A stretch of DNA of 64,000 bases from Magnolia sinica (Eukaryota; Streptophyta; Magnoliopsida; Magnoliales; Magnoliaceae), in contig NC_080575.1 of the NCBI RefSeq assembly GCF_029962835.1, positions 62,165,493 to 62,229,492 on the forward strand, read 5' to 3'. Of the stretch, positions 24,183-35,079 are shown piece after piece. The notes beneath the pieces were generated by a model. That model had not been told where the DNA came from. It searched no databases and saw only the letters and a list, made by a program, of their open reading frames with translations. Made by a program: the position numbers and the translations under genes. The first letter of the stretch is position 1. Each line of letters starts with the position of its first letter.

Positions 24183-24800
24183 AAGCGGATTGGCTAGTGT
24201 ACCTCACACCAGCAATGTAAGTGCTGTATTGACGTCTGCAAGTTTTGTAGGTCTGATCATGAGTTATGTGTTATATCCAAACCGTCCATATATTTGGCGA
24301 GCTCGTCTTAAGGATTGAGACGAAAAATAAGACAGATCTAACTATCAAGTGGACCACACTGCAAAAAGCAGTGGGGGATTGAACGTCTACCATTGAAACC
24401 CTTTTTGGGGTCACATAAGTTTTGGATTAATATGAAATTTGTTTTTCCTCTTAATTCAGGTCTTTGTGATCTTATGAACAGATTGGATGGAAAATAAACG
24501 TTATGATGGGCCCTACGAATTGTTTAATGGTGAAAATCATTATCTCCACTGCTATTTGTGGTGTGGTCCAAGTGATCATTGGATATGATCCATTTTTTAG
24601 ATAATGCTCGAAAATGATCTCTAAAAATAGATGAACGGTGTAGATATAATAAATACATCACCATGAGGCCCTTGTAACTTTGATCTCCTTTGAACCGTTC
24701 GTACAACTCGGAGCTCAGGGAGCGCCCGTGCTCGTTTTCACACGACAAGTTTGTACAGCAACTATATAGCTAGTGTGTGGTACACCAGGAAATTCACTTC
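24183..24800. mobile_element. Foldback element, family FB2, copy a
   Basis: Left end GGATTGGCTAGTGTACCTCA; near the right end TAGCTAGTGTGTGGTACACC. Internal halves pair (AGTGGACCACACTGCAAAAA and CATTGAAACCC on the left; GTGTGGTCCAAGTGATCATT and the AACGGTGTAGATATAATAAA block on the right). A sister copy starts at 25447. Confidence 0.55.
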
Positions 24801-25274
24801 CGGACTAATTAGGGCTAGGTTAGGCTGTTTCTCTCTAATTTGAAAGCAAATTGGCTGGTGTACCCTACATAGAGCAGGGCATCGGGCCAATTCGGATCAA
24901 ATTGGGTCTAACTTGATTCGATTCAAAATCTATATGGATTGATCTGAATCCGATACGATATGAGGCTAAGTTTGGAACCTCTGACTTGAACCAATCCGAA
25001 GTACAGTTGGCCTGACCTGAACCGTGTTGGGTTGTGTTGAATACGAGTTAGATCGAATTTTTTAACGATGAAAATTATTATCCTCGCTATTATTTATATT
25101 GTGATTTGCATTTTATTTTTTCCAGATGCTCTAAGATTATCAGTAAAAAAGATATACCTAATGCATATGATAAATACGTCATTGTGAAGTCACGTGATAT
25201 TGATCTCGTACGAGCCGTTCGCTGCAGCTCGGTACTAGAGGAGCGTACAGGCTGCTGCTGTGTTTACGTGCTTT

Positions 25275-25446
25275 GCACGAAAGTGCAGGCGGCTTTATTG
25301 AGTCAATGACGTCCGTATAAAACACAGGCGGCCCGGTTGAGTCAATGACGTGCGCATAAAACACAGGGGCTCAAGGTTGAGTCAATGACGTGCGCATAAA
25401 ACACAGGGGCCCGGTTGAGTCAATGACGTGCACAGCACGAAAGTGC
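25275..25446. repeat. Four-copy, exact 39-bp tandem array
   Basis: TTGAGTCAATGACGT starts at 25298, 25337, 25376 and 25415, a period of exactly 39. Full units continue with GCGCATAAAACACAGG. The palindrome-like word GCACGAAAGTGC brackets the array at 25275-25286 and 25435-25446. Each unit holds a TGACGT core, which resembles bZIP sites; function is not shown. Confidence 0.9.
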
Positions 25447-26027
25447 TGTATATTACGTTAGCAAATTTTGTGGGTCTGATCATGAGGTATTAGTTATATC
25501 TAAACGGTCCATCCATTTGACAAGCTTGTTTTACGGCTTGAAATTAAAAATAAGACAGATCTAACCATTAAGTGGACCACATTGAAAAAAACATAATGAA
25601 TTGAACGTCTCTCATTGAAACTTTTTTTGGGCCACAGTCTCACAAAAGTTTTGAATCAATTTGAAATTTGTTTTTCCTCTTAATTCGGGTCTTTGTGACC
25701 TTATGAACAGATTGGATGGAAAATAAATGTCATGGTAGGCCCTACTAATTGTTTAATGGTGAAAATCATTATCTCAGCTGCTATTTATGGTGTGGTCCAT
25801 ATGATCTTTGGATACAATTCATATTTTGGATAATACTCTAAAATGAACTCTAAAAATAGATGAACGGTGTAGATATAATAAATACATCACTGTGGGGCCA
25901 TGTAACTTTGATCTCCTTTGAACCGTTCGTACAACTCGGAGCTCGAGAAGCGTTCAGTGATCGTCTTCGCACGACACGTACGTTCTGCAGCTATATAGCT
26001 GATGCGAGGTACACCAGCAAATCCACT
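25447..26027. mobile_element. Foldback element FB2, copy b
   Basis: Runs parallel to 24183-24800: GGGTCTGATCATGAGGTATT, AAGTGGACCACATTG, TTATGAACAGATTGGATGGA and GATGAACGGTGTAGATATAA occur in the same order, ending in GGTACACCAGCAAATCCACT. Its left end meets the 39-bp array. Confidence 0.55.
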
Positions 26028-26444
26028 TCCCTCTATCTGATCTCTCACTTAGCCGGGCTGAAATTGTAATGACCGTCCACTTTATGTACGTCTTAGGCCA
26101 GTTGAGACTATCTATTATATGTGGATTTCTGGGAGTGGGCATTCTTATTGAAGGAACAGATCAGTGGGTATGTTGGCTATGGAGGGCCGGGCAAAGTTGG
26201 TGAAGATTAAGAATCTTCACAAACGGCGTCCGCAAGGTCAGGAAAAGAAAGGAGAAGAGGCCAGTGATGGTGGAGAAATATTGCCTACATCGTTTGATAT
26301 TATCGAACATGATAATGATATGCTTTCTCTTTGAATCTGAGGCCTCTTTCTTTATTTTGATTTTTTTCTTTCTTTCTTTCTATTCTTTTAATTTTTTTCT
26401 TTATTTTTTTTATTTTTTTCTTGCCTTCGGTGTTTCGTAAAGGG
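26028..26444. other. Intergenic, with a small unassigned frame at 26170-26334
   Basis: The plus-strand frame 26170-26334 would give 54 residues (starts MLAMEGRAKLVK, ends EHDNDMLSL), Lys/Glu-rich, with no family I know and no visible promoter. From 26340 the DNA is a T-rich low-complexity run. Confidence 0.25.
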
Positions 26445-27082
26445 TAAGGCTCTACATCAAGCCGAGTCGAGTCGGGGTGGGCCAAGCTCGGCTTGACTCG
26501 TCCATGCTATACTCGAGTTCGAGCTCAAGGGCGCTCTACATCAAGCCGAGTCGAGTCGGGGTGGGCCAAGCTCGGCTTGACTCGTTCATGCTATACTCGA
26601 GTTCGAGCTCGAGCTCGCCCTTGAGCTCAACATTGAAGCTTGGCTTGTTTGCCAAAGCTTTCGAGTCGAGTTCCAGTCGAGTTAGTGGTTCGAATCGAGT
26701 CGAGTTTACCTCAGTAGGGTAAGGGAAAGAAAAAGAGGGAATGGGGATGAGTAGGGTCAGGTAGGGTTTTTAAGTAAAAACCTTTAAGTTTTAACTTTTT
26801 TTTAAAAACTTAAATATATATATTTAATATTAATATAATATATATAATATATATTATTCAATATATTACTCCAGTCGAGTCGAGTCGAGCTTGAGCTTCG
26901 AGTCGAGTTCGAGTCGAGTTGAGTTGAAATACACCATGGTCGAACTTGGCTTGAACTCAACTCGAGCTTTAGTAAACAAGCTTGACTCGCCTTGAGTCGG
27001 CCTTTCAAGCCGAGTCAATCTGAGTTGAGTTGAGCCGAGTTAAGCGAGCTTTTCAAGCTAGCTTGACTCGTGTACAACCCTA
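26445..27082. mobile_element. hAT-type MITE, relative of 3790-4383, perfect TSD
   Basis: The left end TAAGGCTCTACATCAAGCC and right end (reverse complement) TAGGGTTGTACACGAGTCAA are imperfect TIRs. The exact 8-bp TSD GTAAAGGG lies at 26437-26444 and 27083-27090. The body is dense in GAGTCGAG/CTCGAGTT words, with an AT-rich core at 26810-26860. An 84-bp tandem duplication is present near the left end (TCTACATCAAGCCGAGTCG at 26451 and 26535). Confidence 0.88.
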
Positions 27083-27244
27083 GTAAAGGGGTTTTTCTCT
27101 GGAGACACGACTTGCCTGTGACACGCCTGCCACAAGAGCTTCCTGGATTTAGAAGCTATGTGGGTCCCACTGAGATGCCCATGACAAATCCACTCTGTCC
27201 ATCAGTTTCTTTAGAACACAATAGCACAAGAGTCAATGCAGACT

Positions 27245-28039
27245 GGCTAGTGATGGTCGGTGTTCTGTGAGCCCCACTATGATGTATGTGTTTCATCCAC
27301 GCCGTACATCCATTTTTCCAAATCATTTTATGATATGAGCCCAAAAATAAAGCAATTCCAAATCAAAATGGACCACATCAGTTAATTGAACTCCTACCAT
27401 TAAACTTCTAGTGGTCGGTGCTCCATGAGCCCGACCGTGATATATGTATTTTATCCGTTCCATCTATTCATTTTTCCATATCATTTTAAGGCTTGATCCT
27501 AAGAATGAGGTAGATCTAAATCTCAAGTAGATTACACCATAGAAAACATTAGTGATTTATTGAATGTCCACCATTAAAAACCTCCTACGACCATTGTAAT
27601 GTTTATTTGGCATCTAACCTATTGATCATGCCAGGTGAGTCAATGGGAAAGAACGACTTACTACATCATAAGAATGTTATAAGTTTTGAGGAGTTCTCTC
27701 TCTCCGAGGTTGGACAGCCTCGAGGGCGAGCCATACAAGTCAAAAGGCTTCCGTTTTCGTTATGGGACACGAATGACAAATCTAAATGTCACAAAGATGA
27801 AGGGAAAAAACAAATATCATCTAGATTCAAAACTTCAGTGGCCCCTAAGAAGTTTTCAACCGTGGGAGTTCAATCAACGCTATTACTTGTGATGTGGTAC
27901 ACTTGAGATTTGGATCTACCTCATTTTTTAGGCTAATACTATAAAATGATTTGGAAAAAAAAATGGATAAACCACGTGAGTGAAACACATACGTCATGGT
28001 GGGTGCTGTGTGGGGCCCATAGAGCATCGACCACTAGCC
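27245..28039. mobile_element. Foldback FB1 copies: a half copy plus a full copy with internal insert
   Basis: 27245-27405 is the left half of an FB1 element. A fuller copy starts at 27409 (TCTAGTGGTCGGTGCTCCAT) and ends near 28039 (AGCATCGACCACTAGCCATT). Between the usual arms, about 27625-27780, lies DNA not found in other copies; see findings. Confidence 0.65.
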
Positions 28040-28111
28040 ATTCGCTAGTGGCAAGGTCACTAGGTCCCTACCGAATGTTGTTCGGCTTGTGACACTGCCA
28101 GTAGTGAGGTG

Positions 28112-28155
28112 ACTATTGGTCGGTGCTCTGTAGGCCCCACCATAATGTAAGTGAA
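28112..28155. repeat. FB1 end fragment
   Basis: ATTGGTCGGTGCTCTGTAGG followed by CCCCACCATAATGTAAG is an FB1 terminus without a body. Confidence 0.55.
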
Positions 28156-28292
28156 ATTACGTGAAATAAGATATCATGACTATGCATGGAAGCTTGGCAG
28201 AGTTATAGAATGAATGCTATGTCCTTTGGAGGGGGATCGATTAAAATTTTCACATTTTAAACACAATTACCTACTTAACAATGTTGTTAAAT

Positions 28293-28347
28293 AGCATATG
28301 CGATCGTGTGTGAATGCATATGCCTGTGCGCATATGCGATCGCATAC
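28293..28347. repeat. Left subterminal palindromes of the hAT element
   Basis: GCATATGCGATCG at 28294, ATGCATATG at 28314 and GCATATGCGATCGCATAC at 28330: two full units and one partial. Confidence 0.9.
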
Positions 28348-28741
28348 TTTTTTTTTCTTTGCATTTTTCAAAATGAATTAAAGATTAAGTCATAATTCAT
28401 CAACATCAACATAATGAAGTAAATATTAAGTCATCATTCATCAACAATTCTACATTATACAATATAGTTAACATTTAACAAATATAAAATATCAATATTC
28501 AACATTTAATAGTACATATACATCAACAATCAACATCAACATACTTAGTAAATAAAATAAAGAAGTTATTTATTTATTATTTATCTAATTAATAATCATA
28601 TACATTGATCTAGTTGCCATTGTAGCATATCACCACCAGGTCCACCATCACCACCACCACCATCATCGATATCATCATTTGAGTCATCTCTTTCTTCCAC
28701 ATACACTTCTTCTTCTTCCGTTTTTTCATTACCTGTATGTA

Positions 28742-31257
28742 CTAATACTTCATCAACATCCAATGGTAGATGATCTTCAGCATGATCATCATTATTACCA
28801 TCTCCTTCTTCAATCGCCTCAATCTCTTCAACGGGTTGATGGCTACTACTCGCTCCCCGGCTCCCCCCTTCCTTCGCCTTCGAGTGGTACTACCTTCACC
28901 AAGTGTCGATCTGTATGCAGCATCTTCAACTTGTGCCCATGTCAGGTCCTCTCCAGTAAATACCGGGTCCTTCGTCTCTACGAGCCACTCGTTATCTGCA
29001 TCCAACTCATCTAAGCAGATAGGGTCAAAGAAACCGGACTTTTCTTTCTTAGTTTGGAATCGTTCTTGCGATTTTTGATTGAATTGAACGAAAACCAAGT
29101 CGTTGAGTTTTTTTTGCTCAAAGTGATTCCTTTTCTTGGTATGAATCTGTAAGAAAGAAAATGCATTTAACATTAATTATTTAGGTAATTAATTTAGCTT
29201 AGGCCTTATACTAAAAAAATTGAAGTTATACAATTACTAAACATTTTAAACTTACCACCTTGAACGTGTTCCAATTGTGCTCACAACCATTGACAGTACA
29301 TGTGAGTCCAAGAATCCTCATATCTAGCTTCTTTAGAGCTGTATCATTCCTGTTCGATTCCACTCCATAAGCAGCCCACCAGTCAGCTAAGAAATATAGC
29401 TTAAGTAGGTTAGAGATACTTTGTAGAAAAACTATTTGTAAGACACTAAGACTGACATTCATAGTAGTACTTACTGGGTATTTTCATTGTCCGATGCCTT
29501 ATTACGATATCCCTTGAGAATATCCCCTCACTTTTTGTATAGAAGTCCAGCAAAGTTGAGATATTGTCCTGTTCTCCTCTATTTGGAATCATTCTTTACA
29601 ATACATCAATAAATCCAACCATATGCATAGTTAGTGCTTATGTTGGATCAGCAAAAGCGAATAAACAAGTTGGGTTAAGGATGTAAGTAGTCGAATACAA
29701 TGGAGATGACATTTGACTGCCCCATCTTCTATCTATAATATCTAAAATTGGCTCGTAATCACAGTCTCTATAGTTAAAATGGTCCATAATCTTATTTTTC
29801 GACCTTTCCATCACATCATATATATAGCTCATTGCAGGCTTCTCATCCCCGTCCACCAATTGCAACACAGTGACTAAGGGCTCTGATGCTTTTAGCGCCT
29901 TTACCACTTGTATCCAAAAACTTTAAGAAATGATTGTTTGTTGAACCTGTTTCCCTTTAGCCTTCTTTGACTAAGGCCCACTTGTAAAATCGACTGACAC
30001 TATAAAACTTCTAGGTTCTGATTTCTTTGCATGCAATCTTTGTAGTATTAAAAAGGCTGTAGCGAAACGGTTGATTACTGGACGTAACAAATTACCCCCA
30101 ATGTGTTTCCTTATTTGACTGAGAAGAAGGGCATCTTTGTACAAAAAGACCGTGATTCTTCTAGCCCTTTCAATCACATTTATAAATAATCTACTTATAT
30201 CTTCTAATATAAGATCAACACAATGGGCCGCACAGGAGGTCCAAAATAAACATCGCCTCTTCTCTATAAAAAGAAGACCGGACATTACATACAAGGCTGC
30301 GTTGTCTGTAATTACTTGTATAACATATTCCTCACTTATTTCTTCAACTACACTATCTAGTAAGCTAAACAAATATTCTCCTGTGTGTGAATGACCCGAT
30401 GTATCCACGGACTTCAAGAACATTGTCCCAGCTGGACAATTTACCAAAAAGTTAATGGGAGACCGACCGGATCTATCAGTCCAACCATCAGCCATTAATG
30501 AACACTCATATGTTTTCCACGATTCCTTATATTCAGTTATGAAGGATCATGTATATTCAACTTCAGTTTTTAAGCATGTCTCTCTCATTTTATGATATGA
30601 AGGAGGTTTAAGCCCATGTCTAAATTGACCTATAGCCTCAACCATTACTTTGAAGCTTCTCAATTTAGCGGCGTTGAAAGCAATGCCGGTTTGGTAAAAC
30701 CACTTAGCAATATATTGAAAAGTGGTTTTCCTATCTTTTTGTTTATACCGGTTCTTTAAAGTTATTTGAGCCGGCTCATTCCCTTTAGTCCTTTGGTCGA
30801 TCACATCTTCGGGGTGTGGTCTACATCATCTATCTATAGGCCCATGCCCTCATGCTCTTTTCGAGACCGTTGGTTGTACTTGTGGTCTAGACCGGCTTGT
30901 CGAAGTAGGGGGAGTGAGACTAGCTTCATCTACCTTAAATACGTTTATATCTTCATATGCATCTTGTTCCAAATATTCCTCTTGACGTAGGGCACTATCA
31001 CAATTCTTTCTTGATTGTTTTTCCATATACTCCATGATCTCCCTTCGAATTTCTGAAGTAATTTTATCGCATGCTTCTGTATTTGACCCCTGTAAATGTG
31101 CAAGGTGTTGCTTGTGTCTTGCAATGCCATCGAAACTCACATACCCAAATAACTCACATACTATGTGAGTCTTTTCCATAACACTACGGTAGTGCCCATA
31201 CTTCCAACCCGGGTGATTTGACTTGGGTTTCAAAGAGGAATATTGGGAAAAAGACAT
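28742..31257 (-). pseudogene. hAT transposase (BED zinc finger, DUF659, C-terminal dimerisation), inactive
   Basis: Plausible model: exon 1 31257-29475, exon 2 29386-29256, exon 3 29146-28742, GT-AG, 2319 nt, about 772 codons, usual for the family. Near the N-terminus is a BED-type finger (HIVCELFGYV..GIARHKQHLAH) in which the second zinc-ligand Cys is absent. Next come a DUF659-type region with DGWTD, VITDNAA and the CAAHCVDL motif, RRWGSQMSSPLYSTTYILNP, and the hAT dimerisation region DWWAAYG...CEHNWNTF, IHTKKRNHF. Seven in-frame stops lie in exon 1 (30850, 30826, 30547, 29971, 29923, 29638 and 29596), yet that exon keeps one frame. By family, the transposase binds the element ends and cuts and rejoins DNA in the nucleus; this copy should not make a full protein. 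Confidence 0.88.
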
Positions 31258-31491
31258 TATGTTGTGGTGTGTGTATTGATTGCTAGTAGCCTAATACTAA
31301 AATGTACCTAGAAAGTAAACTAAAAAGTAAAAACTAAAGTAACATAAGAGACTAAGAGTAAAGAGACTAAAGAGATGAGACTTGGGAGAGGGAGAGAGAG
31401 AGAGAGTTACACACACACACACTTATACACCTACATTAATAGACTAGTAGTAGTCTAGTAGAAACTACAAAGGGAGAGGGAAAAGAAAAAT

Positions 31492-31492
<1 letters not shown>

Positions 31493-31532
<40 letters not shown>
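31493..31532. repeat. (GA)n microsatellite in the hAT 5' leader
   Basis: A GA run of about 40 bp; similar shorter GA runs lie around 31390 and 31630, all upstream of the minus-strand transposase start. Confidence 0.95.
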
Positions 31533-31534
<2 letters not shown>

Positions 31535-32295
31535 GAGTTACACTTGTAGAAAGGGAGAAGAAGAAGGAAAAGAAAAGGAGAAAAAGAGAGAGAGTTGAGT
31601 TACACTTGTAGACTTGTAGAAAAGAGAGGGGAGAGAGAGAGATTTACACACAAACAAAATTACAATTACAAATTTAAAAAGAGGTTCTAAATTCTTCAAT
31701 CTTCACTTTTTGTCTAAGTTGTCTTCTCTTCACCTTTGCCTTGAGTCCTTGACCCTTGACTTGAGTCTTGATCTTGATTCTAGAATAATGTAGAATGTAG
31801 ACTTGTAAAGTTGTAAGTTGTAATTGTAATACTAAGTCACTAACACAACATTAACTTGTAACTTGTAACTTGTAACAAAGTAACAAACAAACTAAAAAAT
31901 AAAGTTAGAAGTTGTTAGAAAACTTAGAACTTGGATATTATGGAACTTTAAGAGAGAATGAGATAGAAAGAGAGATAGATAATAGATTTAAAACTAGAAA
32001 ATGAGAGTGGTGGATGTGTTGTGTGAATATTTATAACATGGAAAAATTGAAACTAGAAAGAGTTCAATTTAATGGATGGAGAGCTTAGTTGTCTTGAAAT
32101 ATCTCTTGAATCTTGATTCTTGAATCCTTGTTGATGTATGTATTTATCCCTTGATTGAAACTTCAATCTCAATCTTGATTCTTAAAAGAAATATGGATGG
32201 AGGAGTGAAGCTTGAGGCTTGGAATTGTGTAAGAGAGCAAAATAGAGATAGAGAGAAAGATTAAGCTTTGAGTGCATGTAAGAGTACTTATAATG

Positions 32296-32306
32296 CCTTT
32301 TTATAG
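32296..32306 (-). promoter_or_regulatory. TATA-like box of the hAT element
   Basis: Minus-strand CTATAAAAAGG, just inside the right subterminal array and about 1 kb before the transposase start. A leader this long suggests an untranslated, perhaps spliced, 5' part. Confidence 0.4.
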
Positions 32307-32339
32307 AGAAAAAAACTAGATTTAAATTTTTTTTTTTGT

Positions 32340-32361
32340 AACGGTCAGATTTCTGACCGTT
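32340..32361. repeat. Perfect 10-bp hairpin in the hAT element
   Basis: AACGGTCAGA, two T bases, then TCTGACCGTT: a perfect stem of 10 with a 2-base loop, between the TATA-like box and the right subterminal array. Confidence 0.9.
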
Positions 32362-32367
32362 GACCAA

Positions 32368-32544
32368 TATGCGATTACATATGCTGTATGTGATCGCATA
32401 CATTGCATATGCGATCACATATTATGGCGCATGTGGCATATGTGATCGCATATGTGCAGTAATCGCATATGCCACTGTCGCACATGCGATTAGTGCACAT
32501 ATATGCGCATATGTGATCACATATGCAAATTGCGATCGCACATG
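32368..32544. repeat. Right subterminal palindromes of the hAT element
   Basis: About eight units of the form ATATG(C/T)GAT(C/T)(A/G)CATA, at roughly 32368, 32387, 32405, 32436, 32460, 32480, 32507 and 32530. Several are near-perfect palindromes. In hAT elements such subterminal repeats are known transposase binding sites. Confidence 0.9.
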
Positions 32545-32561
32545 ACAACACTGCTACTTAA

Positions 32562-34212
32562 ACTAATATATAAATTAAACTGAGTAAGATAATAAACTCT
32601 AAGGCTTCCAAGCCAATAAAGGATCTAATCACATAGACTACAAATGATATACATTTAAACAACTAGTCTATAAGTGATAGTGTACATGTGTGTATGGAAT
32701 GTGCTACCTATCAACTTTTAGTATTCATCAAATCATGCATACATATAATTAAACATTCAATGGTATAAACATAATTAAACAAGTGCTTAAGGATAATTTC
32801 AAACACAAGAATATATAATTGTTCGATTTTCCTACTCCACTGTCGGCAGACGCATTTAACCTGTGAGTGTATCGAATTTCACTATCGGAGATTTTAAATC
32901 AGGGTCACCTCTAACTTTTACAATCCTACATAATGAGCGACTATTTTGGACACATGGTTTTTTATAGGCTTGCCATGAACCTCGGTCAAAATTTAAGGAC
33001 ATGTGTTTACTCCCATTATAGGCTCTTTCGAAGACTAACACTTACATACCTTTCTCCGATGGTTTACACAAGAACTTGATTTGTGTCCTACACAAGAACC
33101 AATGTCTTACACAAACACCTAGTTAAGTTTGACAATCAAACTCTTACACATAATCTTATATAAGGAATAAGTGTACATTGTCACATTGACTCTAAAATGA
33201 CAACCTTACTTGTTGAATTGAGCCTTGTTGATGCCATCTTGGGTTTCTTGATTGATGCTCTTTCATGCTTTAATCAATTCCCCCTGCTCCCCCAATCATA
33301 ATGCTAATGCGTTGCCAATGCTTAAACTCCATGATCAAACTACCTTGTATGTGATGCTCATTTGAGGTGACCAAGGTGATAAGATATTGGGTGAATCTCC
33401 TACAACTAATGGAAGGTTGTAATTCCTAGGGGATTCAGCTAGATGAGTCTTCTAGAGAGTTTAGATAAGGATTCGACTATTGGTTCAAGTTCAATATCTA
33501 GGACAAGGTGGAGATCAAGTTCATCTTTAACATTGAGTCTGGAATCTTCTTTTAAGTGATGAATCACAAAGAAGATAACTTAAATCTCATGGACTTAAAG
33601 GCTTAGGATGGATGATATGATTATGGAATCAACTATGCTTTTATTGCATTAAAAAACTATCAAAATGTCTAAGCACCGAATGCCATTTTATAAGAAACCG
33701 ATTTGCAATGGCTAGTTAACGACTCCGTCGATATAATCGAAATGACCTTTGATGGGATCGAACCATCTGTCGATCCCATCAAGAAATTCTAGATATATCT
33801 CTGTTGGTTGCTAGACTCATTATTCGATCATATCGAGTGGATTTTCGATTGGATCAAGTCCTATCGACAGCCTGCCGATGGCATCGAAGACCACTCGAAA
33901 AGTGCTGTTTTGGGCATACGATTTCACAACGGTTTTGTATCTCTACTACCCTTATCATTTTCCAATTAAGCTTCTAAGACTAAGGGATGATCAACAAGGT
34001 TTACCTATAGGGTTATGATCATTTAAAGGTTCAAGGGATTATTTTGGATCAAGAGTTAATGTCATCAAGGTACCACATTTACCTATTATTTGCTCCTTGA
34101 TGCTCATGTCCACTTGTGTTTTCAGTCTTCGGCTTCCAAGAGCTCAACCGACTACATGACACATGAACTCACATGATTGACAAACAAGATGCACAAATAA
34201 GTGCACTAACAA
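32562..34212. other. Intergenic; no gene recognised
   Basis: 33720-33930 contains CGATC..ATCGA-type phrases like those found in LTRs, but no ends were found. The rest is AT-rich without a coherent frame. Confidence 0.35.
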
Positions 34213-34875
34213 TACATGTTTTATTCACCATGTCTATTCATTTTTTTCATATAATTTTAAGGCATGATCCAAAAAAGGCAAATCTAAATCTCAATAGACC
34301 ACACCACTGGAAAACAATAGTGATTGAATGCCCACCATTAAAAACCTCATAGGGCACACTGTAATGTTTATTTGATGGACACGGATTGGCTAGTGACCCC
34401 ACCACTAGCCAATGGCTAGTAGTTGGTACTATGTGGGCCCACCATAATGTATGTATTTCATCTATACTGTCGATTCATTTTTTCAGGTAATTTTATGGTT
34501 AGATAAGTGGACCAGATCATAGGAAATACCGTTGATTGAACTCTCACCATTAAAAGCTTCTTGTGGGCTATAAAGGTTTTGAATCTAGATGATATTTGTT
34601 TTTTTTTTTCCCCCTTCATCCACATCTGTATGACCTAATCAACAAGTTAGATATTAAATAAACATTACAATAAGCCCCAAGAGGTTTTTAATGGTGGAAT
34701 TTTCAATCACTACCGTTTTCCCGTGGTGTGGTTCATTCTGTGGTGTGGTTCACCGGAGATATAGATTTGCCTCATTTTTGGGATCAAGCCTTAAAATGAT
34801 TTGAAAAAAATGAATGGATGGCGTGGATAAAACACATGCATCATGGTGGGGCCCATAGAGCACCGATCACTAGCC
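34213..34875. mobile_element. Foldback FB1: a half copy and a full copy
   Basis: 34213-34378 is a half copy. 34414-34875 is a full palindromic copy: left GGCTAGTAGTTGGTACTATG, right (reverse complement) GGCTAGTGATCGGTGCTCTA. GGTTCATTCTGTGGTGT at 34731 is partly doubled, a small internal duplication. Confidence 0.7.
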
Positions 34876-35079
34876 ACAACCTCTCTATCCTGATATTTGT
34901 ACCTACAGTTTATCCAAGTGGTAATAACATTGTGAGCTGAACAGTTTGGATGACATATGAACATTGTTATAAGTAAAAGTGTTCTGGTCAAAAGTATGAG
35001 GTCTGCTTGGATGTATGTGCACGTCATGTGGTTGACTGGTATCAATCATAACCAAGGTGCTATTTAACGGGCAAGAAAA

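Larger units (their letters stand above)
28279..32553 (-). mobile_element. Full-length hAT transposon with perfect 8-bp TSD
   Basis: The 4275-bp element is bounded by the exact 8-bp TSD CTACTTAA at 28271-28278 and 32554-32561. The left end is CAATGTTGTTAAATAGCATA and the right end, reverse complemented, CAGTGTTGTCATGTGCGATC, giving a short terminal repeat CA(A/G)TGTTGT. Both subterminal zones carry palindromic CATATGCGATCGCATATG-like units. The single gene inside is a minus-strand transposase with seven in-frame stops. TSD, ends and gene are all in the expected order for a hAT element. Confidence 0.95.

Noticed and set aside
28679-29078. Plus-strand frames of 102-111 residues
   Set aside because: Antisense shadows of the C-terminal exon of the minus-strand hAT transposase.
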